Below, piece by piece: positions 34,088 to 41,857 of a DNA stretch of 64,000 bases. The number at the start of each line of letters is the position of its first letter. Position 1 is the stretch's first letter. Position numbers and translations under genes: made by a program. The notes below the pieces were generated by a model that was not told the DNA's origin, made no database searches, and worked only from the letters and a program-made list of their open reading frames with translations. Location: NCBI RefSeq assembly GCF_002886255.1, contig NZ_KZ614149.1, positions 186,001 to 250,000 of the forward strand, read 5' to 3'. This DNA is from Alteribacillus bidgolensis. Its GTDB lineage: Bacteria > Bacillota > Bacilli > Bacillales > Marinococcaceae.

Positions 34088-34540
34088 ATGGCAGAAAAAA
34101 TTGATAACTTTTATTTGGTGAGACAGGATATGTTAACAGAAGCCATGCAAAAAACATTAGAGGCTAAAGCACTTTTAGAAAGCGGTAAAGTTCATAAAGT
34201 AGCAGAAGCTGTACAAACAGTAGAATTGAGCAGAAGCGCTTTTTATAAATATAGGGACGCTGTTTTCCCGTTTCATCAAATGATTCAAGAACAAATTATT
34301 ACTTTGTCTATACAACTCGCAGATAAGTCAGGTTCATTATCTGCATTATTAAAGGAAGTGGCCAAAGCGAACTCGAATGTATTAACCATTAATCAATCCA
34401 TTCCTTTACAAGGACGCGCAAATGTGACTTTGACTGTGGATACTTCTGCCTTAAAAATGGAAGTAATGGATTTGGTTAAAAGGATTCAAGCAATGGAAGC
34501 TGTGGATAAAGCAGAAATTGTTGGATCAGGTTCCCTTTAG
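34088..34540 (+). CDS. pheB: ACT-domain protein PheB
   Basis: A 150-aa protein: an N-terminal helix-turn-helix-like region (KVAEAVQTVELSRSAFYKYRD) and a C-terminal ACT domain (ITLSIQLADKSGSLSALLKEV). This is the UPF0735/PheB family, found between obg and pheA in Bacillus. Despite the old name as a chorismate mutase it is more likely a phenylalanine-responsive regulatory protein. GGTGGTG precedes the ATG. It is co-transcribed with pheA 44 bases downstream. Confidence 0.9.
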   Translation: MAEKIDNFYLVRQDMLTEAMQKTLEAKALLESGKVHKVAEAVQTVELSRSAFYKYRDAVFPFHQMIQEQIITLSIQLADKSGSLSALLKEVAKANSNVLTINQSIPLQGRANVTLTVDTSALKMEVMDLVKRIQAMEAVDKAEIVGSGSL

Positions 34541-34584
34541 GTAAATAAAACACATGACGGTTTAAATGAAAAGGAGTGGAGTAA

Positions 34585-35469
34585 ATGACAAAAAAAGTCG
34601 GGTACTTAGGGCCAGAAGGATCATTTACAGAAGCGGCTGCAAAAGCCGTATTACCAGATAATGATCGCTATCCTTATTCTACGATACCTTCTTGTATGGC
34701 TGCAGCAGCTAAAAGTGACATTGATATTGCTGTTGTACCATTGGAAAATGCCATTGAGGGTTCGGTCAATATGACCCTCGATTACTTAATCCATAAACAT
34801 GACCTTCCAATTATTGGCGAGATCACCGTTCCGATTGAACAGCATCTCATGGTACATCCAGCAAGAGAAAAGGACTGGAAGGATGTAAGTAATATTTATT
34901 CTCATCCGCAAGCCATTGCTCAATGTGATGATTTTATAAATAATAACTTGCCAAATGCAAAAATTCATTACACCAATTCCACGAGCTCCGCAGCAAAAGA
35001 TATTTCTGAGCATCCGGGATTTAATGGAGCTGCTATTGCGAATTATTTAGCTGCAGAAAAATATGGTTTGAAAATAGTTGAACAAAATATTCATGATTAT
35101 GATAACAACCATACCCGTTTTGTATTGCTTTCTAATAAAGATAATAAGGATTCTTTCGAAAGTAAAGAAAATCAAAGCGGAAAAACTACTTTGATGATTA
35201 CCCTTCCTTCAGATTATTCAGGCGCATTACATCAAGTACTTTCAGCTTTTGCCTGGCGAAAATTAAATTTAACAAAAATTGAATCCAGACCCATGAAGAC
35301 AGGAATCGGCAATTATTTCTTTATTATTGATGTGGACCAAGATATGGATGATGTACTAATTCCAGGTGTTATTGCAGAATTAGAAGCACTTGGATGCGGA
35401 GTACGTATTCTTGGGAGCTATCCCTGTTTTCTCTCTCTCAGTTTAGAAGTTAAGCCTATCCTCGAATAA
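34585..35469 (+). CDS. pheA: Prephenate dehydratase PheA
   Basis: A 294-aa monofunctional enzyme. The N-terminal PDT domain (about 1-180) begins GYLGPEGSFTEAAAKAV and holds VVPLENAIEGSVNMTLDYL and the NHTRFVLL block with the catalytic-site Thr. A C-terminal ACT domain with ESRPMKTGIGNYFFIIDVD binds phenylalanine for feedback control. It converts prephenate to phenylpyruvate. AAAGGAGTGGAG precedes the ATG. It is convergent with niaR; I see no clear terminator between them. Confidence 0.95.
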   Translation: MTKKVGYLGPEGSFTEAAAKAVLPDNDRYPYSTIPSCMAAAAKSDIDIAVVPLENAIEGSVNMTLDYLIHKHDLPIIGEITVPIEQHLMVHPAREKDWKDVSNIYSHPQAIAQCDDFINNNLPNAKIHYTNSTSSAAKDISEHPGFNGAAIANYLAAEKYGLKIVEQNIHDYDNNHTRFVLLSNKDNKDSFESKENQSGKTTLMITLPSDYSGALHQVLSAFAWRKLNLTKIESRPMKTGIGNYFFIIDVDQDMDDVLIPGVIAELEALGCGVRILGSYPCFLSLSLEVKPILE

Positions 35470-35548
35470 GGGGAAGGCTTAATTTATTTATAAAATAAGA
35501 TTGAAAAACAGCATAATAAGAAAATTACCATGCTTTCCATAAATGGCA

Positions 35549-36106
35549 CTATTCTTTTGTAAATGAAGTCAATAGAAATCCTTTATTTTTTAGTGCTTCT
35601 TCTACGTCCTGAATAATTTTTTCAGAAGAGGCTTCGATTGTATGTAAATGAGTACCATCTGTCAGTTCAGAAAGTAGAGGCGCATTCGTCTTATCTAACT
35701 CTTTAATAAATTGCTGTACGTCTTTTCGGCTTGATACCATTAGAGAAGCTGTTAAATCACCATATAAAGGATGTTCGATCGTAACATCCACCACTTTGGC
35801 ACCATGATCTACCATTAAATTTAATTCCTCTTCCGTTACAGTCCGATCAGAAGAATGAAAACACGCTATCTGCTTTCTTATGGATGTGTTTTCTTCATTA
35901 GCAATAAGTAAATAACCTTGAGCCGTTGCAATAATTGGGTGGTTTTTTGCTTTAAGCAAAGAAATGTCTTGAACAATAACTTGTCTGCTCACATTTGTTT
36001 TTAAAGCAAGTTCACTTCCTGTAATGGGATCATTACTTTCTGAGAGCCAGTCTAAAATCAGTTCTCTTCGTTTTTTTCCCGGCATTTTATCTGATTGTTT
36101 TACCAA
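35549..36106 (-). CDS. niaR: Niacin-responsive transcriptional repressor NiaR (YrxA)
   Basis: A 185-aa regulator: N-terminal biotin-repressor-like HTH (RRELILDWLSESNDPITGSE then KTNVSRQVIVQDISLLKA) and a C-terminal 3H domain whose conserved histidines appear in FHSS, VDHGAKVVDV, IEHPLYGD and GTHLHTIE. NiaR represses NAD de novo and niacin-uptake genes when nicotinic acid is present. I start at the TTG at 36106, where GGAGGGT sits seven bases upstream; the first in-frame TTG at 36121 overlaps that site. No nad genes are in the window. Confidence 0.9.
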   Translation of the reverse strand: MVKQSDKMPGKKRRELILDWLSESNDPITGSELALKTNVSRQVIVQDISLLKAKNHPIIATAQGYLLIANEENTSIRKQIACFHSSDRTVTEEELNLMVDHGAKVVDVTIEHPLYGDLTASLMVSSRKDVQQFIKELDKTNAPLLSELTDGTHLHTIEASSEKIIQDVEEALKNKGFLLTSFTKE

Positions 36107-36201
36107 TGTAATACCCTCCAATACAAAAATAATGATTAGTTAAATCTTACAAGATCCTGTTTTTTATGCATAGTATAGGGTTTTAGCGTTTTGCAGGGAA
36201 G

Positions 36202-36230
36202 TCATATATATATTTCCTCTAGCATATGCT
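36202..36230 (+). promoter_or_regulatory. Possible sporulation sigma-E promoter upstream of safA
   Basis: TCATATA, 14-base spacer, CATATGCT resembles the sigma-E pattern (ATATT-like -35, CATA---T -10), about 85 bases upstream of safA, which is sigma-E dependent in B. subtilis. Inference from motif only. Confidence 0.35.
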
Positions 36231-36319
36231 TGCCATAGACGATGGGAACGGAAGGGAAGAAGTAAGCCGTTATAACTTCTTCAAACCGGCTTCGATCATT
36301 TCTAGGAGGAGGAAATATA

Positions 36320-37351
36320 ATGCAAATTCATATTGTTCAAAAAGGAGATACATTATGGAAACTTGCCCAGCAGTATAATGTTGATTTTGATTCAGTAAAA
36401 AAGGCGAATACACATCTATCTGATCCGGATAAAATAATGCCAGGGATGAAGATAAAGATCCCGACAAAAAGTGTGCCGGTAAAAAAAGAACAACAGAAAC
36501 CCGACGTTAATCAACAGTATAAACCTAAAGAACAAAAAAAAGAGGAGCAAGTACCAAAAAAGCCTGAACCTAAACAACCAATTCAGAAAAAGCCAGCACC
36601 AAAACCAGCACCAAAACAGCCTCAAGCACCTAAACCTAAAATGCCTCCGAAACCACCGGTAGTCAGTCCGTCACAAGAACAGCATTTTAATATGAATGTT
36701 AATTTATACAAACCGTATCCGTCAAAGGCACCAACCGAAGCACCTAAAAAAGAAAAGCCCAAGCAGCAGCCTGTAAAAGAAAAATATGCACCTAAGAAAC
36801 AAGATAAAAAACCAATGGTTAAGCCAATGGAACAACAAAAAATGCCTAAAATGCCAAAAACACCAAAAATGCAAACTATGCCAATACAGCAATCCCCTAT
36901 GCATCATACAATGCCTTATATGATGCCAGGACCAGGACATAGTCATTGCCCTCCAATGCCGCCAATGTTGCCTTGCTGTTCTCCTTGCGGTCCTTCTCCT
37001 ATGATGCCTATGCACCCGCCGATGCACCCGATGCACCCGATGCATTCTCCAATGAGCGGAGGACCTTGTGATGGAAACATGATGCAGCATATGACTATGC
37101 CATACGCTTCTGAGAGTATGAATGGCTATAACCAATATTCACCAAACCACATGATGAATCCATATCACAATTACAATGGTAATTATGGAGATTACAGTAA
37201 TTATAATAATAACTATAATAACGACAATAATTATAACAGCACCAATAATTACAATAACTATAACAACGATTACGACAACCATAATAATGACAATGATTTC
37301 GGGGGAATGTATTCTCCATGGATGAATAATTATAACAGAGACGATGAATAA
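36320..37351 (+). CDS. safA: Spore coat assembly protein SafA-like (LysM)
   Basis: A 343-aa protein with one N-terminal LysM domain (about 1-47: HIVQKGDTLWKLAQQYNV ... PGMKIKIP). A Lys/Pro/Gln-rich linker runs to about 190, followed by a Met/His/Pro/Cys segment (about 190-255) with repeated HPM units and CCSPCG. The C-terminal tail (about 265-343) is mostly Asn, Tyr and Asp. In B. subtilis SafA anchors inner coat proteins at the cortex through LysM. Gene order safA-coxA and the GGAGGAGG ribosome site support the call; the low-complexity tail is far from the B. subtilis sequence. Confidence 0.85.
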   Translation: MQIHIVQKGDTLWKLAQQYNVDFDSVKKANTHLSDPDKIMPGMKIKIPTKSVPVKKEQQKPDVNQQYKPKEQKKEEQVPKKPEPKQPIQKKPAPKPAPKQPQAPKPKMPPKPPVVSPSQEQHFNMNVNLYKPYPSKAPTEAPKKEKPKQQPVKEKYAPKKQDKKPMVKPMEQQKMPKMPKTPKMQTMPIQQSPMHHTMPYMMPGPGHSHCPPMPPMLPCCSPCGPSPMMPMHPPMHPMHPMHSPMSGGPCDGNMMQHMTMPYASESMNGYNQYSPNHMMNPYHNYNGNYGDYSNYNNNYNNDNNYNSTNNYNNYNNDYDNHNNDNDFGGMYSPWMNNYNRDDE

Positions 37352-37393
37352 AAAATAAATACATTTACCTTTATTACCTTCAACTAACAGCTT

Positions 37394-37439
37394 AAAAAAA
37401 CCCTCCTTGAGTCAAGCTAAATGATGAAAGGAGGTTTTT
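37394..37439 (+). promoter_or_regulatory. Hairpin that includes the coxA ribosome site
   Basis: AAAAAACCCTCCTT pairs with AAGGAGGTTTTT. It looks like a terminator for safA, but its descending arm is the AAAGGAGG Shine-Dalgarno of coxA, so folding would both end transcripts and hide the ribosome site. Confidence 0.6.
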
Positions 37440-37441
37440 AA

Positions 37442-38146
37442 ATGAAAAAAGCTGCATTAACGATGACAGCATTTACAATTATTGCAAGTGGGATAACAGG
37501 TTGTGGAGCTGCAAATGACGATAATGAAATGGGAGCACCTGCACGCTATAGTGGATATGATAATAACATGGATGGCCGAAATACTGGCGGGAACTTTAGA
37601 CGTGATAATTATCGCGGTGAAGGACCAGTTACTGATATGATGACAGTAGATGATCGCCAGCAAGGCGGCAATTACCGAGGCGTAGGAGATGGCCGTGGTC
37701 AAATAGGTGACAGAGGTGGAATGATTGGTGACCGCGGAAATTTAAATACTAGAAATATAAATAATGGTCAAGGTGGCGGCCAAGCCGGAGGTCAAGGCAA
37801 TAACCAACAAACTGCAGAAGAAATTTCTAGTGAAGTAGAAGATTTAAATGGTGTAGATGATGCCCGAGTCATTGTGCGTGACCAGGATGTTCTTATTGGT
37901 ATTGACACCTATGAAGATGAAGAAAAAGCAGATAAATTAGCTGAAAAAATTAAAGCTGAAGTTGAAGAAGATTTAGATGAAAATAAAAATGTTTATGTTA
38001 CTACCGATGAAGAACAATATGGAAACATTCAAGAGATCGACAATAACTTGCAAAATGGTATGGGATTAGATGAAGCAGGAGATACCATTAACTCAATGAT
38101 TGAAGATTTAAGTAATGCAGCACAAAGACCTTTTGAAGACAGCTAA
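37442..38146 (+). CDS. coxA: YhcN/YlaJ-family spore lipoprotein CoxA-like
   Basis: A 234-aa lipoprotein: signal peptide with lipobox ITGC (C21), then a Gly/Arg/Asp/Asn-rich low-complexity region (about 30-120, units such as GDRGG). The C-terminal domain (about 125-200) matches YhcN/YlaJ spore proteins (AEEISSEVEDLNGVDDARVIV, then NVYVTTDEE). In B. subtilis the cortex protein CoxA is encoded just after safA. Expected in the spore cortex or inner membrane; molecular role unknown. A strong terminator follows. Confidence 0.82.
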   Translation: MKKAALTMTAFTIIASGITGCGAANDDNEMGAPARYSGYDNNMDGRNTGGNFRRDNYRGEGPVTDMMTVDDRQQGGNYRGVGDGRGQIGDRGGMIGDRGNLNTRNINNGQGGGQAGGQGNNQQTAEEISSEVEDLNGVDDARVIVRDQDVLIGIDTYEDEEKADKLAEKIKAEVEEDLDENKNVYVTTDEEQYGNIQEIDNNLQNGMGLDEAGDTINSMIEDLSNAAQRPFEDS

Positions 38147-38152
38147 CAATAA

Positions 38153-38201
38153 AAAGCGTTTCACAGCAGGAAAAATCCTCTGTGAGACGCTTGATTTTTT
38201 A
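38153..38201 (+). terminator. Terminator of coxA
   Basis: Stem AAGCGTTTCACAG / CTGTGAGACGCTT followed by GATTTTTTAC, just after the stop. Confidence 0.88.
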
Positions 38202-38230
38202 CTTTTAGAACGTTTAATTTTATTAAATGA

Positions 38231-38294
38231 TTAAAGTATAAGTAAAACTACGGCTTCTACCATAAGGACTCGGCGGCAAGCCGTTTTTTTCTAA
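38231..38294 (+). repeat. Intergenic palindromic repeat, partial copy F
   Basis: Contains AAGTATAAGTAAAACTACG, CCATAAGGACTCGGCGGCAA and GCCGTTTTTTTCTAA. The left stem is missing. Lies between coxA and yebC. Confidence 0.8.
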
Positions 38295-38374
38295 GTTTTT
38301 CGATTATAATTTGGGAAGCCTTTCATTGTTCTGGATTTTTGTGCTATATTTAATTATTGGAGGAGGAATGAACA

Positions 38375-39130
38375 ATGGCGGGACATTCCAAGTGGCATAA
38401 TATTAAGAGAAGAAAAGAGAGTCAGGATGCTAAACGCGCCAAAATTTTTACTAAGCTTTCAAAAGAAATTTTTGCTGCAGTTAGAGAAAGCGGAACGGAT
38501 CCAAATACAAATTTAAGGCTGCGCATGGCTTTGACAAAAGCAAAAGCGGAGAATATTCCAAACGATAATATTGAAAGAACGATAAAAAAAGCAGCTGGCG
38601 AATCAGGCAGTGTGCAATACGAAGAAATAACATATGAAGGCTATGGTCCAGGCGGGGCTGCAGTTATGGTTCAAGCTCTTACCGATAACAAAAACCGTTC
38701 AGCAGCAGATATTCGTCATGCATTTACAAAGCATGGAGGAAACTTGGGTGAAAATGGCTGTGTTTCCTTTCTCTTTGATAAAAAGGGCCAATTAATTATT
38801 AGTCGTACAGAAGATATTAATGAAGATGAACTTATGCTAGAAGCGATAGAGGCAGGAGCAGAAGAGTTTGAATCAGACAAAGAAAATTTCTTCATTCAAA
38901 CTGCTCCAGAGGAATTTGAAAACGTAAAACAAGCCTTAGAAGAAAATAACTTTCGTTTTTCAAAAGCAGAAGTAACAATGATACCACAGACTTACGCTGA
39001 AGTTACTGATGAACACGCAGAAAAAATGTTAAAAATGATTGATGCATTAGAAGATAATGATGATGTGCAAAGCGTTTATCATAATTTTGAAATAAATGAA
39101 GAACAGCTTTCTAGAGTGGCTTATGAATAA
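38375..39130 (+). CDS. yebC: YebC/PmpR-family protein (YrbC)
   Basis: A 251-aa protein beginning MAGHSKWHNIKRRKESQDAK, with NIPNDNIERTIKKAAG and YEGYGPGGAAVMV, the invariant YebC blocks. It is annotated as a transcriptional regulator; more recent work on this family points to help in translating difficult proline-rich stretches. Cytoplasmic. GGAGGAGG ribosome site upstream. B. subtilis yrbC also follows coxA. Confidence 0.95.
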   Translation: MAGHSKWHNIKRRKESQDAKRAKIFTKLSKEIFAAVRESGTDPNTNLRLRMALTKAKAENIPNDNIERTIKKAAGESGSVQYEEITYEGYGPGGAAVMVQALTDNKNRSAADIRHAFTKHGGNLGENGCVSFLFDKKGQLIISRTEDINEDELMLEAIEAGAEEFESDKENFFIQTAPEEFENVKQALEENNFRFSKAEVTMIPQTYAEVTDEHAEKMLKMIDALEDNDDVQSVYHNFEINEEQLSRVAYE

Positions 39131-39138
39131 TATTAGCA

Positions 39139-39184
39139 TAAAAACCTTTTTTGTGGGGGATCATTTCCATAAAAAAGGTTTTTC
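39139..39184 (+). terminator. Terminator of yebC
   Basis: Stem AAAAACCTTTTTTGTGG / CCATAAAAAAGGTTTTT starting nine bases after the stop; the descending arm provides the T-run. Confidence 0.82.
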
Positions 39185-39241
39185 ATTGTCCTTTGGTAAA
39201 ATATCACCTTTCATGGTAAGTAAAGGAAAAGGAGAAAGCAT

Positions 39242-39523
39242 ATGTTAATATCAGTAACTCGATATGTTGTAACTATTTTTTTGACTGGAACAATTCTTTT
39301 TTCACCTCAAGCAGAAGCGGAAATGGATAATTACCATCCTCGTTATCCTGCCATCTATGAAGTGATATTAGAAAAAGAAACATCAAATGGTTTGGTTGTA
39401 ACAGAAAAAAAATATGAGACGGTGTGGGCAGTAGAAGATTTTTGGAGTAAGTATCAAAATTGGGAATTAATTGATCAAAAACAAGACCAAATAATTTTAA
39501 GAAAACCATATGAAAAGCATTAA
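39242..39523 (+). CDS. bofC: Short BofC homologue (N-terminal domain only)
   Basis: A 93-aa exported protein: signal peptide about 1-26 ending near AEA, followed by one domain with VILEKETSNGLVVTEKKYE, VEDFWSKYQNWELIDQK and ILRKPY, matching the N-terminal domain of BofC (about 170 aa in B. subtilis). The C-terminal domain is absent; only 79 bases separate the stop from ruvA, so it was lost or never present, not frameshifted nearby. BofC inhibits SpoIVB in the intermembrane space of the sporangium, delaying the sigma-K checkpoint. Position before ruvA matches B. subtilis. GGAGAAAG precedes the ATG. Confidence 0.8.
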   Translation: MLISVTRYVVTIFLTGTILFSPQAEAEMDNYHPRYPAIYEVILEKETSNGLVVTEKKYETVWAVEDFWSKYQNWELIDQKQDQIILRKPYEKH

Positions 39524-39602
39524 TATGTTTTTCATTATGACCACAGTTTGCTATTATTAAAGAAAGCATGTTCGCGTTTATAAGGAAAGGAAGTAACTTG
39601 TT

Positions 39603-40208
39603 TTGTATGAATTTCTTAGAGGATCGGTTGTGCATACGGAAAGAGAGACAATAACCTTAGAAGTAAATAATATTGGATATCTTATTTATTGTGCAAACCC
39701 GTTTGTTTTTGATAAAAAAGGCCAAGAGATCATTATTTATACATATCAATATGTTCGAGAAGATGTTTTGCGATTATATGGGTTTGCATCTAGAAAAGAA
39801 AGAGGATTATTTGAACTTCTTTTGCAAGTATCAGGAATTGGACCTAAAGGAGCGCTTGCAATTCTTGCAGCGGGAGCACCAGCTCAAGTAATGCAGGCAA
39901 TTGAAGAAGAAAATGATAAATTTCTAGTTAAGTTTCCTGGAGTCGGTAAAAAAACAGCTAGACAAATGATACTCGACTTAAAAGGAAAACTGCAGGATAT
40001 CATTGGAGATTCTGCTGGTTCCTCTTTAGATTTAAAGGATGAGCCAATAAACTCCATGGAAGAAGATGAATTAGAAGAAGCTTTAGAAGCACTAAGAGCC
40101 TTAGGCTATGGTGAAAAAGAAATCGCAAAAGTAAAACCAAAATTAAAAAAGGAAAATTTGAGTGCGGATGAATATGTGAGAAAAGCATTACAATGGATGC
40201 TTGCTTAA
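39603..40208 (+). CDS. ruvA: Holliday junction helicase subunit RuvA
   Basis: A 201-aa protein: N-terminal OB domain (MYEFLRGSVVHTE ... GYLIYC), helix-hairpin-helix motifs VSGIGPKGALAILA and FPGVGKKTARQMIL, and a C-terminal domain that contacts RuvB (LEEALEALRALGYGEKEI). It tetramerises on four-way DNA junctions and directs RuvB. TTG start with AAGGAAAGGAAG upstream. It is separated from ruvB by a palindromic repeat. Confidence 0.95.
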   Translation: MYEFLRGSVVHTERETITLEVNNIGYLIYCANPFVFDKKGQEIIIYTYQYVREDVLRLYGFASRKERGLFELLLQVSGIGPKGALAILAAGAPAQVMQAIEEENDKFLVKFPGVGKKTARQMILDLKGKLQDIIGDSAGSSLDLKDEPINSMEEDELEEALEALRALGYGEKEIAKVKPKLKKENLSADEYVRKALQWMLA

Positions 40209-40256
40209 ATTAATTATTAACATATTTACGTGGACGAACAGCTTTATTTTATAATT

Positions 40257-40345
40257 TGGAATGTTTAACTTTGTTAAAGGAACAAAGTACAAGTAAAACT
40301 ACGACTTACGCCATAAGGACTCGGCGGCAAGCCGAGTTTTTCTAA
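40257..40345 (+). repeat. Intergenic palindromic repeat, full copy G
   Basis: Carries CTTTGTTAAAGGAACAAAG, CATAAGGA, CTCGGCGGCAAGCCGAG and TTTTTCTAA; sits in the 241-base gap between ruvA and ruvB, so its terminator-like end lies inside an otherwise linked pair. Confidence 0.9.
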
Positions 40346-40449
40346 AAAATTAGTTGAGAATGTTTACCTTTTTTAAGTAGTCCTCATCTGAAAGCTTGGT
40401 ACAATATACGAGTTTGATGAGTTAAAGCAAGCAAGCAGGTGGTGTTAAT

Positions 40450-41454
40450 ATGGAAGAGCGCGTGGTTTCGCAGGAAGCTCACGGTGAAGAAGATATCGCA
40501 GAAAGCAGCATTAGACCGATAGATTTCTCTCAATACATTGGCCAGGAGAAAGTAAAAGAAAATCTTGAAGTCTTCATAGAAGCGGCAAAAATTCGTGAAG
40601 AGTGCCTTGATCATGTCCTTTTGTATGGACCCCCAGGACTTGGGAAAACAACCCTTGCAATGATTATTGCAAATGAAATGGGGGTAAACATCAGGACAAC
40701 CTCAGGACCTGCCGTGGAACGTCCTGGTGATTTAGCAGCCGTGTTAACTGCACTAGAACCGGGCGATGTCTTATTTATAGATGAAATCCACCGTTTGCCT
40801 CGTTCTGTTGAAGAAGTATTATATCCAGCCATGGAGGATTTTTGTATAGACATAATTATTGGGAAAGAATCAACCGCAAGATCGGTTCGATTAGACCTTC
40901 CTCCTTTTACGCTTGTAGGAGCGACAACACGGGCTGGTATGCTGTCTTCCCCTTTAAGAGATCGTTTTGGGGTACATTCTAGACTCGAATATTACAATGA
41001 AACAGAACTCGCAAAAATTGTTAATCGCAGCGGTGAGTTATTGGGTGTTCAAATAGAGGAAGACGCAGCCCTAGAACTGGCAAGGCGGTCCAGAGGTACA
41101 CCTAGAATTGCGAACCGTTTATTAAGAAGAGTCAGGGATTTTGCTCAAGTAAAAGGAAGCAGCAAAGTCTCTTCATCGCTGGCTGATACAGCCCTCGAAA
41201 AATTACAAGTTGATCGCCTTGGGTTAGATGAGGTTGATCATAAACTGCTTGTCAGCATTATAGAAAAATTTAGAGGAGGCCCTGTCGGTGTAGAAGCACT
41301 TGCGGCTACGATAGGTGAAGAAGCAAACACACTAGAAGACGTTTATGAACCGTACTTAATGCAGATAGGATTTTTAGTAAGAACTCCTCGAGGCCGCATG
41401 GTAACAGCACAAGTCTATGAGTATTTGCAAATGGAGGTGCCAGATCGTGGCTGA
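40450..41454 (+). CDS. ruvB: Holliday junction branch-migration ATPase RuvB
   Basis: A 334-aa AAA+ motor: LLYGPPGLGKTTLAMIIA (Walker A), LFIDEIHRL (Walker B), GATTRAGMLSSPLRDRFG (sensor 1 and arginine finger), and a C-terminal winged helix (GGPVGVEALAATIGEE). It pumps DNA through the RuvA-bound junction. GGTGGTG ribosome site. The stop overlaps the start of the DUF2905 gene. Confidence 0.97.
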   Translation: MEERVVSQEAHGEEDIAESSIRPIDFSQYIGQEKVKENLEVFIEAAKIREECLDHVLLYGPPGLGKTTLAMIIANEMGVNIRTTSGPAVERPGDLAAVLTALEPGDVLFIDEIHRLPRSVEEVLYPAMEDFCIDIIIGKESTARSVRLDLPPFTLVGATTRAGMLSSPLRDRFGVHSRLEYYNETELAKIVNRSGELLGVQIEEDAALELARRSRGTPRIANRLLRRVRDFAQVKGSSKVSSSLADTALEKLQVDRLGLDEVDHKLLVSIIEKFRGGPVGVEALAATIGEEANTLEDVYEPYLMQIGFLVRTPRGRMVTAQVYEYLQMEVPDRG

Positions 41455-41665
41455 TTTTCCAAAAATATTGATCGGACTTGGTATTGCTCTCATCCTGTTT
41501 GGCCTCATTTGGCAGGTAGGAGGAAAGTTCATATCACTTGGTAAGTTGCCAGGTGATATTATAATAAAGAAAGAAAACTCTACATTTTATTTTCCGATCG
41601 TTACGTCCATCGTTATTAGCATCGTTCTTTCCCTTGTATTTTATATTATAGGTCGATTCCGTTAA
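41447..41665 (+). CDS. DUF2905 small membrane protein
   Basis: A 72-aa protein with two membrane helices (about 5-22 and 47-68) flanking the DUF2905 signature FISLGKLPGDI. I start at the GTG at 41447: GGAGGTG lies seven bases before it and the product begins MADFPKILIGLG. It overlaps the ruvB stop by eight bases. DUF2905 genes commonly follow ruvB in Firmicutes; function unknown. Confidence 0.85.
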   Translation: MADFPKILIGLGIALILFGLIWQVGGKFISLGKLPGDIIIKKENSTFYFPIVTSIVISIVLSLVFYIIGRFR

Positions 41666-41692
41666 CTGCTTGTCATCGTCTAATTTTTTTTG

Positions 41693-41786
41693 TACTGTTA
41701 GGAAGGTATAAGTTATATTGGTAAACAGTATAAGACAAAACTAAGTATCCGTTATTTGAGCTCGGCGGCAAGCCAAGTTATTCTAA
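41693..41786 (+). repeat. Intergenic palindromic repeat, diverged copy H
   Basis: Ends CTCGGCGGCAAGCCAAG then TTATTCTAA; internal stem replaced by GTATAAG...GTATAAG. Between DUF2905 and queA. Confidence 0.8.
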
Positions 41787-41857
41787 TATACAGATGCAGG
41801 TATGTTACCTCATTACCGGTATTAAAGAGGAAACAGGAGAAAAGAGGTTGAAGAGAA

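Noticed and set aside
36416..37364. Minus-strand ORFs of 69-137 codons opposite safA
   Set aside because: Their odd composition (runs of His/Arg/Trp or Tyr/Cys) is the complement of the low-complexity safA sequence, and they lack ribosome sites.
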